Source: Myxococcus llanfairpwllgwyngyllgogerychwyrndrobwllllantysiliogogogochensis
GTDB lineage: Bacteria > Myxococcota > Myxococcia > Myxococcales > Myxococcaceae
NCBI RefSeq assembly: GCF_006636215.1
Contig: NZ_VIFM01000037.1
Coordinates: forward strand, 1-63,957
Direction: 5' to 3'
DNA: 63,957 nt
Numbering within the stretch: the first letter of the stretch is position 1; each line of letters begins with the position of its first letter. The notes beneath the pieces were generated by a model that searched no databases, was not told the origin of the DNA, and was given only the letters and a program-made list of their open reading frames with translations. The translations under genes and the position numbers were made by a program. Shown here piece by piece: positions 7,931 through 16,656 of the stretch.

Positions 7931-8500
7931 ATGCCGACTCGATACTTCAGGCTCAACGAAGCCGTGCAGGCCGGTCATTGGTCCCTGGGAGCCCTGCTGG
8001 ACGGACAGGGCCAGGAACTGGAGGACGTGACGGAGTTCACCGCGGGCCGGCCCGTCAGTGCCCCTGCCACCCTGAAGCTTCGTGTTCGAGAGCAGGGGCG
8101 TCGGCGCGACTTCAACGTGGTGGGCGCCGGCAGGACTCCCGTGGTCCACCTCAGGATGTCGAGTCTCTTCGCGGAGTATGCCCCCCAGGAAGTTCAGCTG
8201 CTGCCCGTGAACGTCAAGGGCGGCTCAGGTGAGTACCATGTCCTCGTGGCCACGAGGCTCATCCGGTGCATCGATGACAAGGCCTCGAAGGAGATACAGG
8301 TCTGGAAGCCAGAGGACGCGCGACCGGACAAGGCTGACCACTACCGCGGCGTCATCGGGATGCGGATTGACCCGATGAAGGTCGGAGGCTTCCAGGTGTT
8401 TCGCACCTGGGGTTGGTCCGAGGCGCTCATCGTCTCGGAGCACATCAAGTTGGTCCTGGAGCGCGCCAGGGTGACGGGAGCGGACTTCGAGGAAGTCTAA
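7931..8500 (+). CDS. Imm11-type immunity protein
   Basis: About 190 residues, matching myxobacterial Imm11/DUF1629-like immunity proteins. Family-type blocks are the N-terminal RYFRL, a central VQLLPVNVKG, the cysteine-bearing IRCIDDKASKEIQVW, PDKADHYRGVIGMRID, then FRTWGWSEALIVSE and a C-terminal TGADFEEV. Such proteins neutralise a cognate toxin, often an AHH-domain nuclease encoded just upstream. No intact toxin gene is present here, so it appears orphaned and could protect against toxins delivered by kin. A GTG at 7922 is an alternative start. Cytoplasmic, with no signal peptide. Confidence 0.75.
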   Translation: MPTRYFRLNEAVQAGHWSLGALLDGQGQELEDVTEFTAGRPVSAPATLKLRVREQGRRRDFNVVGAGRTPVVHLRMSSLFAEYAPQEVQLLPVNVKGGSGEYHVLVATRLIRCIDDKASKEIQVWKPEDARPDKADHYRGVIGMRIDPMKVGGFQVFRTWGWSEALIVSEHIKLVLERARVTGADFEEV

Positions 8501-8610
8501 GGTGTCCAGTTCCGTAATGTGCCCGGGTCACCTGAAACAGCGCCGCCCCGGGTGCCCGCGCGGAGTGTTGACCCGTCGGTATCCCGGGCGTCCAGTGCTT
8601 TGGCGGGCCG

Positions 8611-8622
8611 CCAATGCATTGG
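8611..8622. promoter_or_regulatory. 12-bp palindrome upstream of sodB
   Basis: CCAATGCATTGG is a perfect palindrome 72 bp before the sodB ATG. It is a candidate operator, for example for a redox or iron regulator; no regulator can be named. Confidence 0.35.
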
Positions 8623-8693
8623 AGTCGTGCCCCTTTCGCGGGTAGGAGGGTGATAGTTCTCCGCATCCCTTTACCCTGGAAAGGACCCGACTC

Positions 8694-9278
8694 ATGGCCT
8701 TCACGCTGCCTGAACTTCCGTACCGCAAGGACGCGCTCGCCCCTCACATCAGCGAGGAGACGCTGGAGTACCACTACGGCAAGCACCACCAGGCGTACGT
8801 GACGAACCTGAACAAGCTGCTCGCCGGCAAGCCCGAGGAGAGCAAGTCCCTGGAGGAGGTCATCCTCTCCAGCGATGGCGGCGTGTTCAACAACGCGGCC
8901 CAGGTCTGGAACCACACGTTCTACTGGCACTGCATGAAGCCGAGCGGTGGAGGCCTGCCGACGGGTGACCTCGCCGCGGCCATCACCCGCGACTTCGGCT
9001 CCTTCGAGAAGTTCAAGGAGGAGTTCTCCCAGGCCGCCGCGACGCAGTTCGGCTCCGGCTGGGCGTGGCTGGTGCTGGACAAGGACAAGCTCGCCATCAC
9101 CAAGACGGGCAACGCGGACCTGCCGATGAAGCACGGCCAGAAGGCGCTGCTCACCATCGACGTGTGGGAGCACGCGTACTACATCGACTTCCGCAACCAG
9201 CGGCCCAAGTACATCGAGACCTTCCTCACGCACCTGGTCAACTGGGACTTCGTCGCCCAGAACCTCAAGGCGCGCTGA
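8694..9278 (+). CDS. sodB: iron superoxide dismutase
   Basis: 194 residues, the usual length. It converts superoxide to oxygen and peroxide in the cytoplasm. Metal ligands His27, His74, Asp156 and His160 are all present, the last two in TIDVWEHAYY. Gln70 in NNAAQVWNHTFYW is the second-sphere glutamine position typical of the iron rather than the manganese form. AATQFGSGW is also present. GGAAAGGA precedes the ATG. It stands alone, with a palindrome in its 193-bp leader region. Confidence 0.95.
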   Translation: MAFTLPELPYRKDALAPHISEETLEYHYGKHHQAYVTNLNKLLAGKPEESKSLEEVILSSDGGVFNNAAQVWNHTFYWHCMKPSGGGLPTGDLAAAITRDFGSFEKFKEEFSQAAATQFGSGWAWLVLDKDKLAITKTGNADLPMKHGQKALLTIDVWEHAYYIDFRNQRPKYIETFLTHLVNWDFVAQNLKAR

Positions 9279-9331
9279 AGGCCTCGGGGGACGACTTCCC
9301 AAGGGGCCCGTTCATTGGGTTGAATGGGCCC

Positions 9332-9661
9332 ATGGTCCCCGTCCCCTCGCTTTCGTCGCATGCCCGTCGGCGCCGGGCCGTGAGGAAGAACCTGACCGTC
9401 GCCGTGCTCTCACTGCTGGTGGGAGCCGGAACGGCGGTCGCCTTGCTCCATCGCGAGGCCCAGGCCCACCAGTCCAGGGTGGAGGCCATGAAACTCGAGC
9501 CCCCGCGGACCGGCGCTGTCCTCCCGAAGATAATGTGCATCGGCCTCGAGGACCTGGGGCCGCCGCCAGAGCAGAGCCCCTATAACCAGCGCCGCTTCAT
9601 CGAACTCACGACGAGCACCGTGAAGCGACTCTGGGGCGACCTCAAGAGCGTGGGCCCGTGA
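9332..9661 (+). CDS. small membrane-anchored or secreted hypothetical protein
   Basis: Unrecognised protein of about 109 residues. One hydrophobic stretch (LTVAVLSLLVGAGTAVALL) lies behind an arginine-rich lead, so it is either a signal peptide or a single anchor. The rest is short and polar with no known motif. Neither candidate start (ATG 9332 or GTG 9380) has a good ribosome site; the GTG would put the hydrophobic segment right at the N-terminus. It follows sodB by 53 bp and converges with the gene at 9680. Confidence 0.5.
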   Translation: MVPVPSLSSHARRRRAVRKNLTVAVLSLLVGAGTAVALLHREAQAHQSRVEAMKLEPPRTGAVLPKIMCIGLEDLGPPPEQSPYNQRRFIELTTSTVKRLWGDLKSVGP

Positions 9662-9679
9662 GCCGCGCTCCGGGCGCCG

Positions 9680-10336
9680 TCAGAAGGCGATGCCCGTCTG
9701 GATTTGCGGTGAGAAGCTGAAGCCCCCGTCGCCCGGTGCTCCGGTGACGAAGAAGGGCAGGTCCAGCTCCACGAACCACTTCAGGTGCTCGGTGATGGGG
9801 AAGCCCTTGATGATGATGGGCACCACGCCCATGTTGAACGGCACGCCCGCGCCCACCTGCATGGCGAGCCGCAGGCCGCCCTTGAACTGCCCGAAGTCGT
9901 AGATGACGCCCGGGTCCAGCACGATGCTGGTGCTGACGCTCGCGGGCCTGCCGCCATCCTCGAACCGCCAGCGACTGTAGGCGATGAACTCGAAGTCGAG
10001 CGCCCAGCGCTCGTTCAGGTGCAGGGTGATGCCCGGCGCCAGACCCAGGTCGAAGAAGTCCCCGAAGATGACGGAGGTGTCCTCGTCGGTGACGCTCAGG
10101 AAGGGAATCACCGCGGCGACGTGCCCGCCCACGCGAGGCCCCATCATCGCCGCCGCACCCGAGCCACCGGTGCCAGCCGCCTCCCCCTTCTTCTTCTTGT
10201 CGTGCTTCTCCTTGTGGTGATGGCCCAGGGCCAGGTCGCCCGCGTCCGCCTCCGCGCTCCCAGGAGCGAACGCCGCGAGCGCCGCGAAGAGCCCACCCAC
10301 TCCGACCTTCCCCTTCCAACTCAGCCCACCGCCCAT
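9680..10336 (-). CDS. exported outer-membrane-like hypothetical protein
   Basis: 218 residues with a signal peptide cut near SAEA. A histidine- and lysine-rich linker (GHHHKEKHDKKKK) follows, then alternating beta-strand-like segments ending in aromatic Phe (QIQTGIAF). A terminal Phe and amphipathic strands suggest a small outer-membrane barrel. The His/Lys stretch could bind metal ions; that is inference. No enzyme motif is visible. It lies downstream of the lactonase gene on the same strand. Confidence 0.6.
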   Translation of the reverse strand: MGGGLSWKGKVGVGGLFAALAAFAPGSAEADAGDLALGHHHKEKHDKKKKGEAAGTGGSGAAAMMGPRVGGHVAAVIPFLSVTDEDTSVIFGDFFDLGLAPGITLHLNERWALDFEFIAYSRWRFEDGGRPASVSTSIVLDPGVIYDFGQFKGGLRLAMQVGAGVPFNMGVVPIIIKGFPITEHLKWFVELDLPFFVTGAPGDGGFSFSPQIQTGIAF

Positions 10337-10465
10337 GTCGCCGTTCTCCCCCGGGCGAAAGCCTCCGCCCCCTGTCCTGGCAGCCAGGAGGGTGGGGAGG
10401 CTCTCAAGTCAGGACAAGCCGGCTGGGACTCGGGGGTGATGGCTCGTTGGATTCTGACGCGCGGC

Positions 10466-11521
10466 TCAGGGCAGCTCGCAGTCGAGGAAGTCCTTCTCGA
10501 ACACGGGGCCCAGGAGCATCCGCTTGCCGAAGACAGCGGCGGTGGCCGTTCCGGACGTCTGGGTTCCATTGTCCAGGAACACCTCCGAGGCCTTCAGGTC
10601 CGCGCCCTTGCCCGTCAGGCGCAGCACCTGCGCGGGTGACCGGGTCTTTCCCGTCGGGTCGCCCGCATGGGAGGCGAAGTCGAGCAGCTTGGGATGGGAG
10701 GCAATCCAGAGGTTGCCCTCGGCATCCAGCTCGATGTTGTCCGGGCCGGAGTCCAGGTCGAGCGTCTTGAGCAGCGTCAGCGCGCCCGTCTTCGGGTCGC
10801 GCGCGTAGCTGCTCAGCGAGCGGCCCACGGACTGCGCCACGTACACCGTGCTCCCGTCCAGGGAGCGGTTGATGCCGTTGGCGTACTTCGTGCCCTGGAT
10901 GACCTCCTGGAAGCGCTGGCCGTCGAAGTAGAGGACGTTGCCCTGGGCGAGCTGGAGGTAGTCCTCCACCCGCTGCTTCATGCCCGGCGGGTTGCCGTGG
11001 TCGTTCGTCACGTAGAAGCGCTGGGCGTCCATGGCGACCACATCGTTGGGCGACACGAGCAGCGCGTCGCGAAACGTGGCCCGGTGGACCAGCAGGCCGT
11101 CCTCGCCGACCTCGAAGCGCTCGATGCGGTTGCCTTCGGCCTGGGTGTGGTTCACCACGAACAGCGTCTGCGCGCCGGACGGGTCCACGTGCAGGCTGAT
11201 GCCGTGCGGATGGAAGTCGGGGGAGAAGCCGCCCGTCAGCAGCACCGGGGGCGCGGTGCCCGAAAGCTCGTAGCGGTAGATGCCGCCCGTCACGGGGCTT
11301 CCCGCCATCGTCGCGCGCCGGTCGTCCGAGGAGACGTAGGCGTAGCCCAGGCTCGGATGGAACGTGATGTCCTCCGCGCCCGGCATGCCCGACACGGGCT
11401 TGCACTTTCCGGGGGCGTGGGGAGAGAGGCTCTTGAACTGCCCGGCGTCCGAGAACGTCTTGAGGACGAGTCCGCCAACCGCCACGAACAGCACACCCGC
11501 GATGATGAGGAGCTTCTTCAT
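10466..11521 (-). CDS. paraoxonase/arylesterase-like lactonase
   Basis: 351 residues, the usual PON size, with an uncleaved N-terminal membrane segment (LLIIAGVLFVAVGGLVL). The six-bladed propeller signatures line up with PON1. GAEDI matches the calcium ligands Glu53/Asp54, SPNDVV Asn168, YANGI Asn224 and SGPDNIE Asp269/Asn270. HPHGIS and VNHT match the catalytic His115 and His134 positions. Lactone or aryl-ester hydrolysis outside the cytoplasm is expected, and quorum-lactone turnover is possible but unproven. GAGG precedes the ATG. It is the middle gene of a same-strand run. Confidence 0.85.
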   Translation of the reverse strand: MKKLLIIAGVLFVAVGGLVLKTFSDAGQFKSLSPHAPGKCKPVSGMPGAEDITFHPSLGYAYVSSDDRRATMAGSPVTGGIYRYELSGTAPPVLLTGGFSPDFHPHGISLHVDPSGAQTLFVVNHTQAEGNRIERFEVGEDGLLVHRATFRDALLVSPNDVVAMDAQRFYVTNDHGNPPGMKQRVEDYLQLAQGNVLYFDGQRFQEVIQGTKYANGINRSLDGSTVYVAQSVGRSLSSYARDPKTGALTLLKTLDLDSGPDNIELDAEGNLWIASHPKLLDFASHAGDPTGKTRSPAQVLRLTGKGADLKASEVFLDNGTQTSGTATAAVFGKRMLLGPVFEKDFLDCELP

Positions 11522-11575
11522 GGTGCCTCGCCGGGAAGAAATAGACGCGGCGAGGCTAGCAGGGCGCGTGTGGCG

Positions 11576-12373
11576 TCACACCGTGGGATTCAGGGCCCAG
11601 GAGAGCGCGTGGTCGGCGACCTCCTCCCAGCCCTCCTGGCCGCAGATGTAGTGCGAGCGGCCGGGGAACTCCTTGTAGGCCACGACTCCGCTGTTGTAGT
11701 GCCGCGCGTTCGACTTGTTGAGCGACGCCGGCATGATGTTGTCCTCGCTCCCCGCGATGAACAGCAGCGGCGCGCGGTCCTCCTTGTCGAAGTCCACCTT
11801 CGTCGCCGCATGCGGGTTGAAGTTGGCCAGCGCTCCGTCGAACAGGAAGCGGCCCGGCGCGGGGACGTGGTAGCGCTCGTAGACGGCCTGGGACTGCGCC
11901 TCCGTGAGCGTGTTGGTGAAGGCGTAGCGGAACTGCTCGTGGGTGAAGGGCACCGCGCGGTGACGGTTGGCGGGATTGGCGAGGATGGGGAAGGTGGCCC
12001 TGAGCGTGGTGAACGGCAGCCTCAGCACGCCCTTCACCTGCACGGAGTCGATGGCCACGCCCGCGGCCCCGAGCCCCCGGTCCAACAGGATTTGCACCAT
12101 GGCGCCACCGAACGAGTGGCCGATGAGGATGGGCGGACGCGGAAGCCCCCGGATGACCGTCTCCAGGTGGTGGGCCGTCTCTTCAATCGTGAGCTTCTCG
12201 ATGGGTGACGGGTCCTCGCGCAGCGCCTCGACCTCCACTTCCAGGCCTGGATAGGCGGGCGCGAGCACCTTGTAGCCCCGCGCCTTGTAGCGCTCCACCC
12301 AGTGCTCCCAGCTCCGGGGCGTCATCCAGAGGCCGTGAATCAAGACAATCGTATCGGGGGACGTCGTGCTCAT
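11576..12373 (-). CDS. alpha/beta-hydrolase-fold enzyme
   Basis: 265 residues, cytoplasmic. The oxyanion region HGLWMTPRSWE comes first, the nucleophile elbow is GHSFGG, an acidic residue lies in AGSEDNIMP, and a late histidine lies in GRSHYI. This gives a complete Ser-Asp-His triad. Substrate is unknown; the family includes esterases, lactonases and haloperoxidase-like enzymes. It may be co-transcribed with the paraoxonase-like gene 54 bp downstream, making an ester- or lactone-processing pair plausible. Confidence 0.8.
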   Translation of the reverse strand: MSTTSPDTIVLIHGLWMTPRSWEHWVERYKARGYKVLAPAYPGLEVEVEALREDPSPIEKLTIEETAHHLETVIRGLPRPPILIGHSFGGAMVQILLDRGLGAAGVAIDSVQVKGVLRLPFTTLRATFPILANPANRHRAVPFTHEQFRYAFTNTLTEAQSQAVYERYHVPAPGRFLFDGALANFNPHAATKVDFDKEDRAPLLFIAGSEDNIMPASLNKSNARHYNSGVVAYKEFPGRSHYICGQEGWEEVADHALSWALNPTV

Positions 12374-12490
12374 CGCGCTCTCGAGTCAGGAGGAGGGAAG
12401 CTCGCTTCCACTGTGCTCCCGCGCCACCTCGCGCACCTCCCCTGATGGAGGGAGGCCGCGCTCACCGGGCCTTCGCGACGAGGCAGGTCC

Positions 12491-15400
12491 TCAGCGCAGG
12501 CCGCCCACGAGCCGCCGCAGCCGCTGCCAGGTGCCTTTCGGGAAGTCCTGATACGCCGTCGCCGCGGGGACGCGCAGCTCGACCTCCGTCCCCGCGTTCT
12601 CCCGGCCCCGGATGTCCAACCGCGCGCCCAGCTTCACGGCCCGCTCGCGCATGCCCGACAGGCCCCAGTGTCCGGGCTTGCCGCCCGCCTGGAGGAAGGC
12701 CTCCTCGACTCCGCGCCCGTCGTCGCGCACGCGCAGGCGCAGCTGGGCGAAGTCATACGTCAACACCACCTCGATGCGCCGGGCGCCGGCGTGCTGGAAC
12801 GCGTTCGCCAGGGCTTCGCGACCGATGCGGAAGACCTCGTCACGCACCACGGGGTCCAACGCGACGGGCGTGCCTTCCACCACCACGTGGAGCGCGGAGC
12901 GCCGCTCGTGCCCCCATTCCTCTCCCAACTGGGTGAAGGCCGTGGACAGCTCCCCTGCGTCCACCGTCGTGGCGCGCAGGTCCATCACCCTGTCGCGCCC
13001 CTCGACGAGCACCTGGTCGGCGCGCTCCAGGGACTTCTCCATGGCCACGCGAGCCGGGTGTCCCATGGGCACCATCTCCGCCGCCGCCTGGAAGCGCAGC
13101 ACCAGCCCGTGGATGCCCTGCAACAGCGTGTCGTGCAGCTCGCGCGCGATGCGCTCCCGCTCCAGATGGCGCTCCTCCAGCAGTCGTCGCAGGCGGGCCC
13201 GCACCTGCCGGAGCCGCAGCAGGTACAAGAGCCACAGCCCCACCGCGACGGCGGCGCCACACACCGCGCGGAACCACCACGTCTGGAAGAAGGCGGGCGG
13301 GAGGACGAACTCGAGCGTCGCCCCCGTCTCGTTCCAGACGCCGTCGTTGTTCGTGGCGAGCACCTGGAAGCGGTAGCGCCCCGGGGGCAGGTGCGAATAG
13401 TACGCCTCGCGCCGGCCGCCCACGTCCTGCCACGCCGTGTCCACGCCTTCCAGCCGGTAGCGGAACCGCACGCGCTCGGGGATGGAGAGGCTCAGCGCCG
13501 TGTAGTCGATTTCGATGTTCGTCGCCTGCTCATGCAGGCTGAGCGCGCCAGGGCCCGGGGTGAGCCACTGTCCGTCCACGCGCACCGCATGGATGGCCAC
13601 GGGCGGCGGCAACGGATTGCGGAAGATGCGCGTCGGGTCTATCCACACCACGCCGTTGCTGGTGGCGAACCACAGTCGTCCATCCGTTCCGCGCACCGCC
13701 GTGGGCAGCGGGCGCAGCAGGGTGGGCCGCGCCGGAAGGCCGTCCAGGAAGTCGAAGCGCTCGCACCGCGCCGCACGGCCGGGCTCGGCGACGACGCGCG
13801 CCAGTTCGTCCGCGCGCAGGTGCAGGATGCCGGGAATCGCGTGGACCCACAGGCCTCCGTCTGGCAGCTCGACGATGGCGGAGACGCCGCGCAGGGGCTC
13901 CTCGTCCTCCACGTCGAGCGTGTGGAAGCGCTGCCCGTCGAAGTGCGCCAGTCCGAACTGCCCACCCACCCACAGCCGCTGGCCCGCGCTCAGCGAGGTG
14001 ACGATGCCCAGCTCCAGGCCGTCCGCGCGGCCAAAGCGACGGACGTCCGTCCCCTCGACGCGGAGGAGCTCCTGCGTCTGCCCCAGCCAGACACGGCCCT
14101 GGGGGTCGGTGGCCGCGGCCATGATGCGCTCCCGGGCCCTCAGCTCCGTGCGCGCCTCCAGCGACGTCCAGGTCCCATCCCGCAACTGGTACAGGCCCCC
14201 TCCGACGAGCGCGGCCCAGAGCGTGCCTTGCGCGTCCTTCGTCATCGCGTGGATGTACGCGGGAGGAGGTGCCGGGAGGTCCGCGACGCGCAGGGGCTTG
14301 TCGTCCTGGATGCGCCAGAGGCCGTTCTCCGCGGCCAGCCACACCTGGCCATCCCGGTCCCTGTGGGTGGCGAGGATGGGGGCGCCGATGTCGAAGGTGT
14401 CCACCGTCCTGTCGCGCAGCCGCATCAGCGGCCGGTTGGTGGTGCCCGCCCAAAGGGCGCCGTCGTTTCCCGCCGCGATGGCGAAGTCATGCGAGCCGCG
14501 AGGGAACTCGGCCAGCACCAGGGTGCTGTGACGGAAGCGGTCCAGCCCGCCGCTGGTGCCCACCCAGAGGTTGCCCTCCCGGTCCTCGATGATGGGCCAC
14601 GTGTAGTCGGAGCTGAGGCCGTCCCTCTCGGTGAAGGGCTCTCCGGCCTCGTCGAGCCGGGTGATGCGCCGCTCACCCCACTGCTCGGGATGCGCGATGC
14701 GGCGCACGCCGTCACCGAGCGACGTGGCCCACAGGCTCCCCTCGCGGTCGAACAGCACGCCCGCGGACTGGACCTCCAGCCTCCCCGCGCCAGGGTAGGG
14801 CTTGCCGCCCGGCAGTCCGACGGGGCGCACCGCGCCGGTGGGCTCGGCGACCCAGAGCGTGCCGTCGGGTGCCTGGGACATCAGGCTCACCCACTTCACG
14901 GTGATGCCCGTGTCGCGGAACGCGCGGCCGTGTTTCTCCAGGTGGTAGACCTTGTCGGCGAGCGCGAGCCAGAGCGCGCCGTCCCGGTCGACGAACATCG
15001 CGCGGCCCAGGTGCTCCGCCGCGGGCAGGCCCCAGGGCTCGGCGATGCGCTCCCACTGACTCCCGTTCAGGCGGTACACGCCGCGAAGGCTGGTGGAGGC
15101 CCAGAGCGCTCCCTGGGCATCGGTGGCGAACGAAATCACCTGGGACAAGGGCAGGCCCTGGGCTTCGCCATGCCGGGTGACCTGGCCTTCCCTCAGGCGC
15201 GCCACGGTGCCATGGATGAAGCCAATCCACAGCGCGCCGTCGGGGGCGACATAGAGCGTCTGGATGCTGCTGAAGGGCTGGCCATCGGGCGGCTCGAAGC
15301 GCCGGAAGTGGACGCCGTCGAAGCTGTACAGCGCCGCCGCGGAGGCCATCCACAGGAAGCCGTCCGGCGTCTGCGCCAGGGCGGAGACCTGTCCCGGCGC

Positions 15401-15529
15401 GCCGTCCTTCACCGTCCAGCGCGAGTGGTAGAACTGCCCGATGCGGCGCTCGCGCCCGTTCACCTGCGCGACGGCGACCGTGCCAAGCAAGAGCACGAGC
15501 AGGGCCAGCATGCCCCCGGCGGCGCGCAT
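12491..15529 (-). CDS. membrane histidine kinase with periplasmic two-component propeller
   Basis: About 1012 residues. After the signal region come about fourteen Reg_prop-type repeats (xDGxLWxGTxxG...) forming two propellers outside the membrane. A Y_Y_Y module follows (DYTALSL...RFRYRLEGVDTAW), then one membrane helix and a cytoplasmic HisKA_3/HATPase kinase. The phospho-acceptor is His799 in ARELHDTLLQG, and GLSGMRERA is the ATP-lid region. It resembles sugar-sensing hybrid regulators but has no receiver or DNA-binding domain, and no response regulator lies nearby, so its partner is elsewhere. The ATG at 15529 follows GGGAG; in-frame ATGs at 15565 and 15577 are alternatives. Confidence 0.88.
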   Translation of the reverse strand: MRAAGGMLALLVLLLGTVAVAQVNGRERRIGQFYHSRWTVKDGAPGQVSALAQTPDGFLWMASAAALYSFDGVHFRRFEPPDGQPFSSIQTLYVAPDGALWIGFIHGTVARLREGQVTRHGEAQGLPLSQVISFATDAQGALWASTSLRGVYRLNGSQWERIAEPWGLPAAEHLGRAMFVDRDGALWLALADKVYHLEKHGRAFRDTGITVKWVSLMSQAPDGTLWVAEPTGAVRPVGLPGGKPYPGAGRLEVQSAGVLFDREGSLWATSLGDGVRRIAHPEQWGERRITRLDEAGEPFTERDGLSSDYTWPIIEDREGNLWVGTSGGLDRFRHSTLVLAEFPRGSHDFAIAAGNDGALWAGTTNRPLMRLRDRTVDTFDIGAPILATHRDRDGQVWLAAENGLWRIQDDKPLRVADLPAPPPAYIHAMTKDAQGTLWAALVGGGLYQLRDGTWTSLEARTELRARERIMAAATDPQGRVWLGQTQELLRVEGTDVRRFGRADGLELGIVTSLSAGQRLWVGGQFGLAHFDGQRFHTLDVEDEEPLRGVSAIVELPDGGLWVHAIPGILHLRADELARVVAEPGRAARCERFDFLDGLPARPTLLRPLPTAVRGTDGRLWFATSNGVVWIDPTRIFRNPLPPPVAIHAVRVDGQWLTPGPGALSLHEQATNIEIDYTALSLSIPERVRFRYRLEGVDTAWQDVGGRREAYYSHLPPGRYRFQVLATNNDGVWNETGATLEFVLPPAFFQTWWFRAVCGAAVAVGLWLLYLLRLRQVRARLRRLLEERHLERERIARELHDTLLQGIHGLVLRFQAAAEMVPMGHPARVAMEKSLERADQVLVEGRDRVMDLRATTVDAGELSTAFTQLGEEWGHERRSALHVVVEGTPVALDPVVRDEVFRIGREALANAFQHAGARRIEVVLTYDFAQLRLRVRDDGRGVEEAFLQAGGKPGHWGLSGMRERAVKLGARLDIRGRENAGTEVELRVPAATAYQDFPKGTWQRLRRLVGGLR

Positions 15530-15749
15530 CCCCGTGCTCCCGCGATGTGTGGACAGCCCTGGCATCGTCGCGCGCATCGCTACTTCGGCGGAGTGGACGT
15601 CTTCAAGCGTCCGCGCCCGTTCGACGAAGTTCTTCCAGCAGGAGCGGGGGCCATGGCGATTCCCGACAGGGGAGTGCCGGGATGCTAGCACCCGCGCACC
15701 AGCGGCGAGCAGCGCCGCCGGGTATGGCCCGGCCGCTCCCGGGGAGGGC

Positions 15750-15881
15750 TCAGGGGGCCAGCGTCTGGCCGCCCATCACGGTGTCTCCCGTCCGCGAGAT
15801 TGCCAACCCGGTACCGGTGCCGCCACCGAACATCGAATTGAAGCGTCCCACGGGCGCGAATCTGTCCGGTGAAAACGCCAG
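15750..15881 (-). pseudogene. possible remnant of a histidine-kinase ATPase domain
   Basis: A 44-codon open stretch between a TAA and a TGA ends with FGGGTGTGLAIS and then VMGGQ. These resemble the G2 box and following helix of HATPase domains (FGGTGLGLAIS...MGG). It has no ribosome site. It sits upstream of the propeller kinase on the same strand. The rest of 15530-15990 holds an AT-rich stretch near 15880-15910, probably the promoter of the lipoprotein gene at 15991. Short similarity, so tentative. Confidence 0.3.
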
Positions 15882-15990
15882 TTAAATACCTTAGTAATAA
15901 TGTTGCAAATGCGGATGGAGGATGGGCGGCTTGCCATGCGCGGGCGGGGGCTGTTAGGCAGACGCCTCCTGTGCTCGTGGGGGTCGTCGC

Positions 15991-16590
15991 ATGTCAGCCT
16001 GTTCCGTATCCGGGTTCCGTATCGTGGTTGCCCTCGCGGCGCTGCTGTTCGTCAGTGGTTGCACCGTGTATGTCAAACGCGGAGCCCCTCGTCCCAACAT
16101 CGACCTCGCGGAGCAGCAGGCGACCCTGGGGCTGGTGCTGGAGTCGGCGGTGCGGGACCACTTCGTCGTCTCCAATGAGGCGGCTAACAAGCTGGACGTG
16201 GACCAGTGGCGCGGCACGCTCGAGGATGGCTTTCGCGTCGGGTTCGGCTCGGCCTTCCGGCTGGATGCCACGCCGGCGGACTTGAAGCTCCAGGTGCTCG
16301 AGGCGGAGCTGAGTTTCGCCGTCACGGACGCCAGCGTGGCGGCCGTCCAGGCGCAGATTCGTTACAAGGCGCGGCTGGTGGACGCCCAGGGCCAGGTGCT
16401 CAAGCGTTCGAGCGGGACGGTGATGTCCAAGCGCTCGGCGGGGTTACACCGCGCGGCCACGGTCCTGGCGGCGAACGCGGTGGAGTCCCTGTACGAGCAG
16501 ATCAGCGCCGACTTCTTCACCGAGCAGGACAAGGGCGGCAGCGACAAGAAGGCCAGCGACGGCGCTTCGGCCACGGACGCGGCGTACTGA
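15991..16590 (+). CDS. predicted lipoprotein, hypothetical
   Basis: 199 residues. A type II signal peptide with lipobox VSGC gives a mature N-terminal lipidated cysteine. The body contains LGLVLESAVRDHFV, a repeated lysine/charged beta pattern and a C-terminal GGSDKKAS tail. No family is recognised; the size and shape recall assembly-factor lipoproteins with an FxxxFRLD-type central region, but this is weak. The ATG lies 120 bp after an unusually AT-rich segment, the likely promoter. It converges with the lipoprotein at 16657. Confidence 0.75.
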   Translation: MSACSVSGFRIVVALAALLFVSGCTVYVKRGAPRPNIDLAEQQATLGLVLESAVRDHFVVSNEAANKLDVDQWRGTLEDGFRVGFGSAFRLDATPADLKLQVLEAELSFAVTDASVAAVQAQIRYKARLVDAQGQVLKRSSGTVMSKRSAGLHRAATVLAANAVESLYEQISADFFTEQDKGGSDKKASDGASATDAAY

Positions 16591-16656
16591 GCCGCCATCC
16601 GACGCTGGAAGGCACCGCGCGGCTCGACGAGCGCCGCCGCCGCGCGGGCCTTCGGA

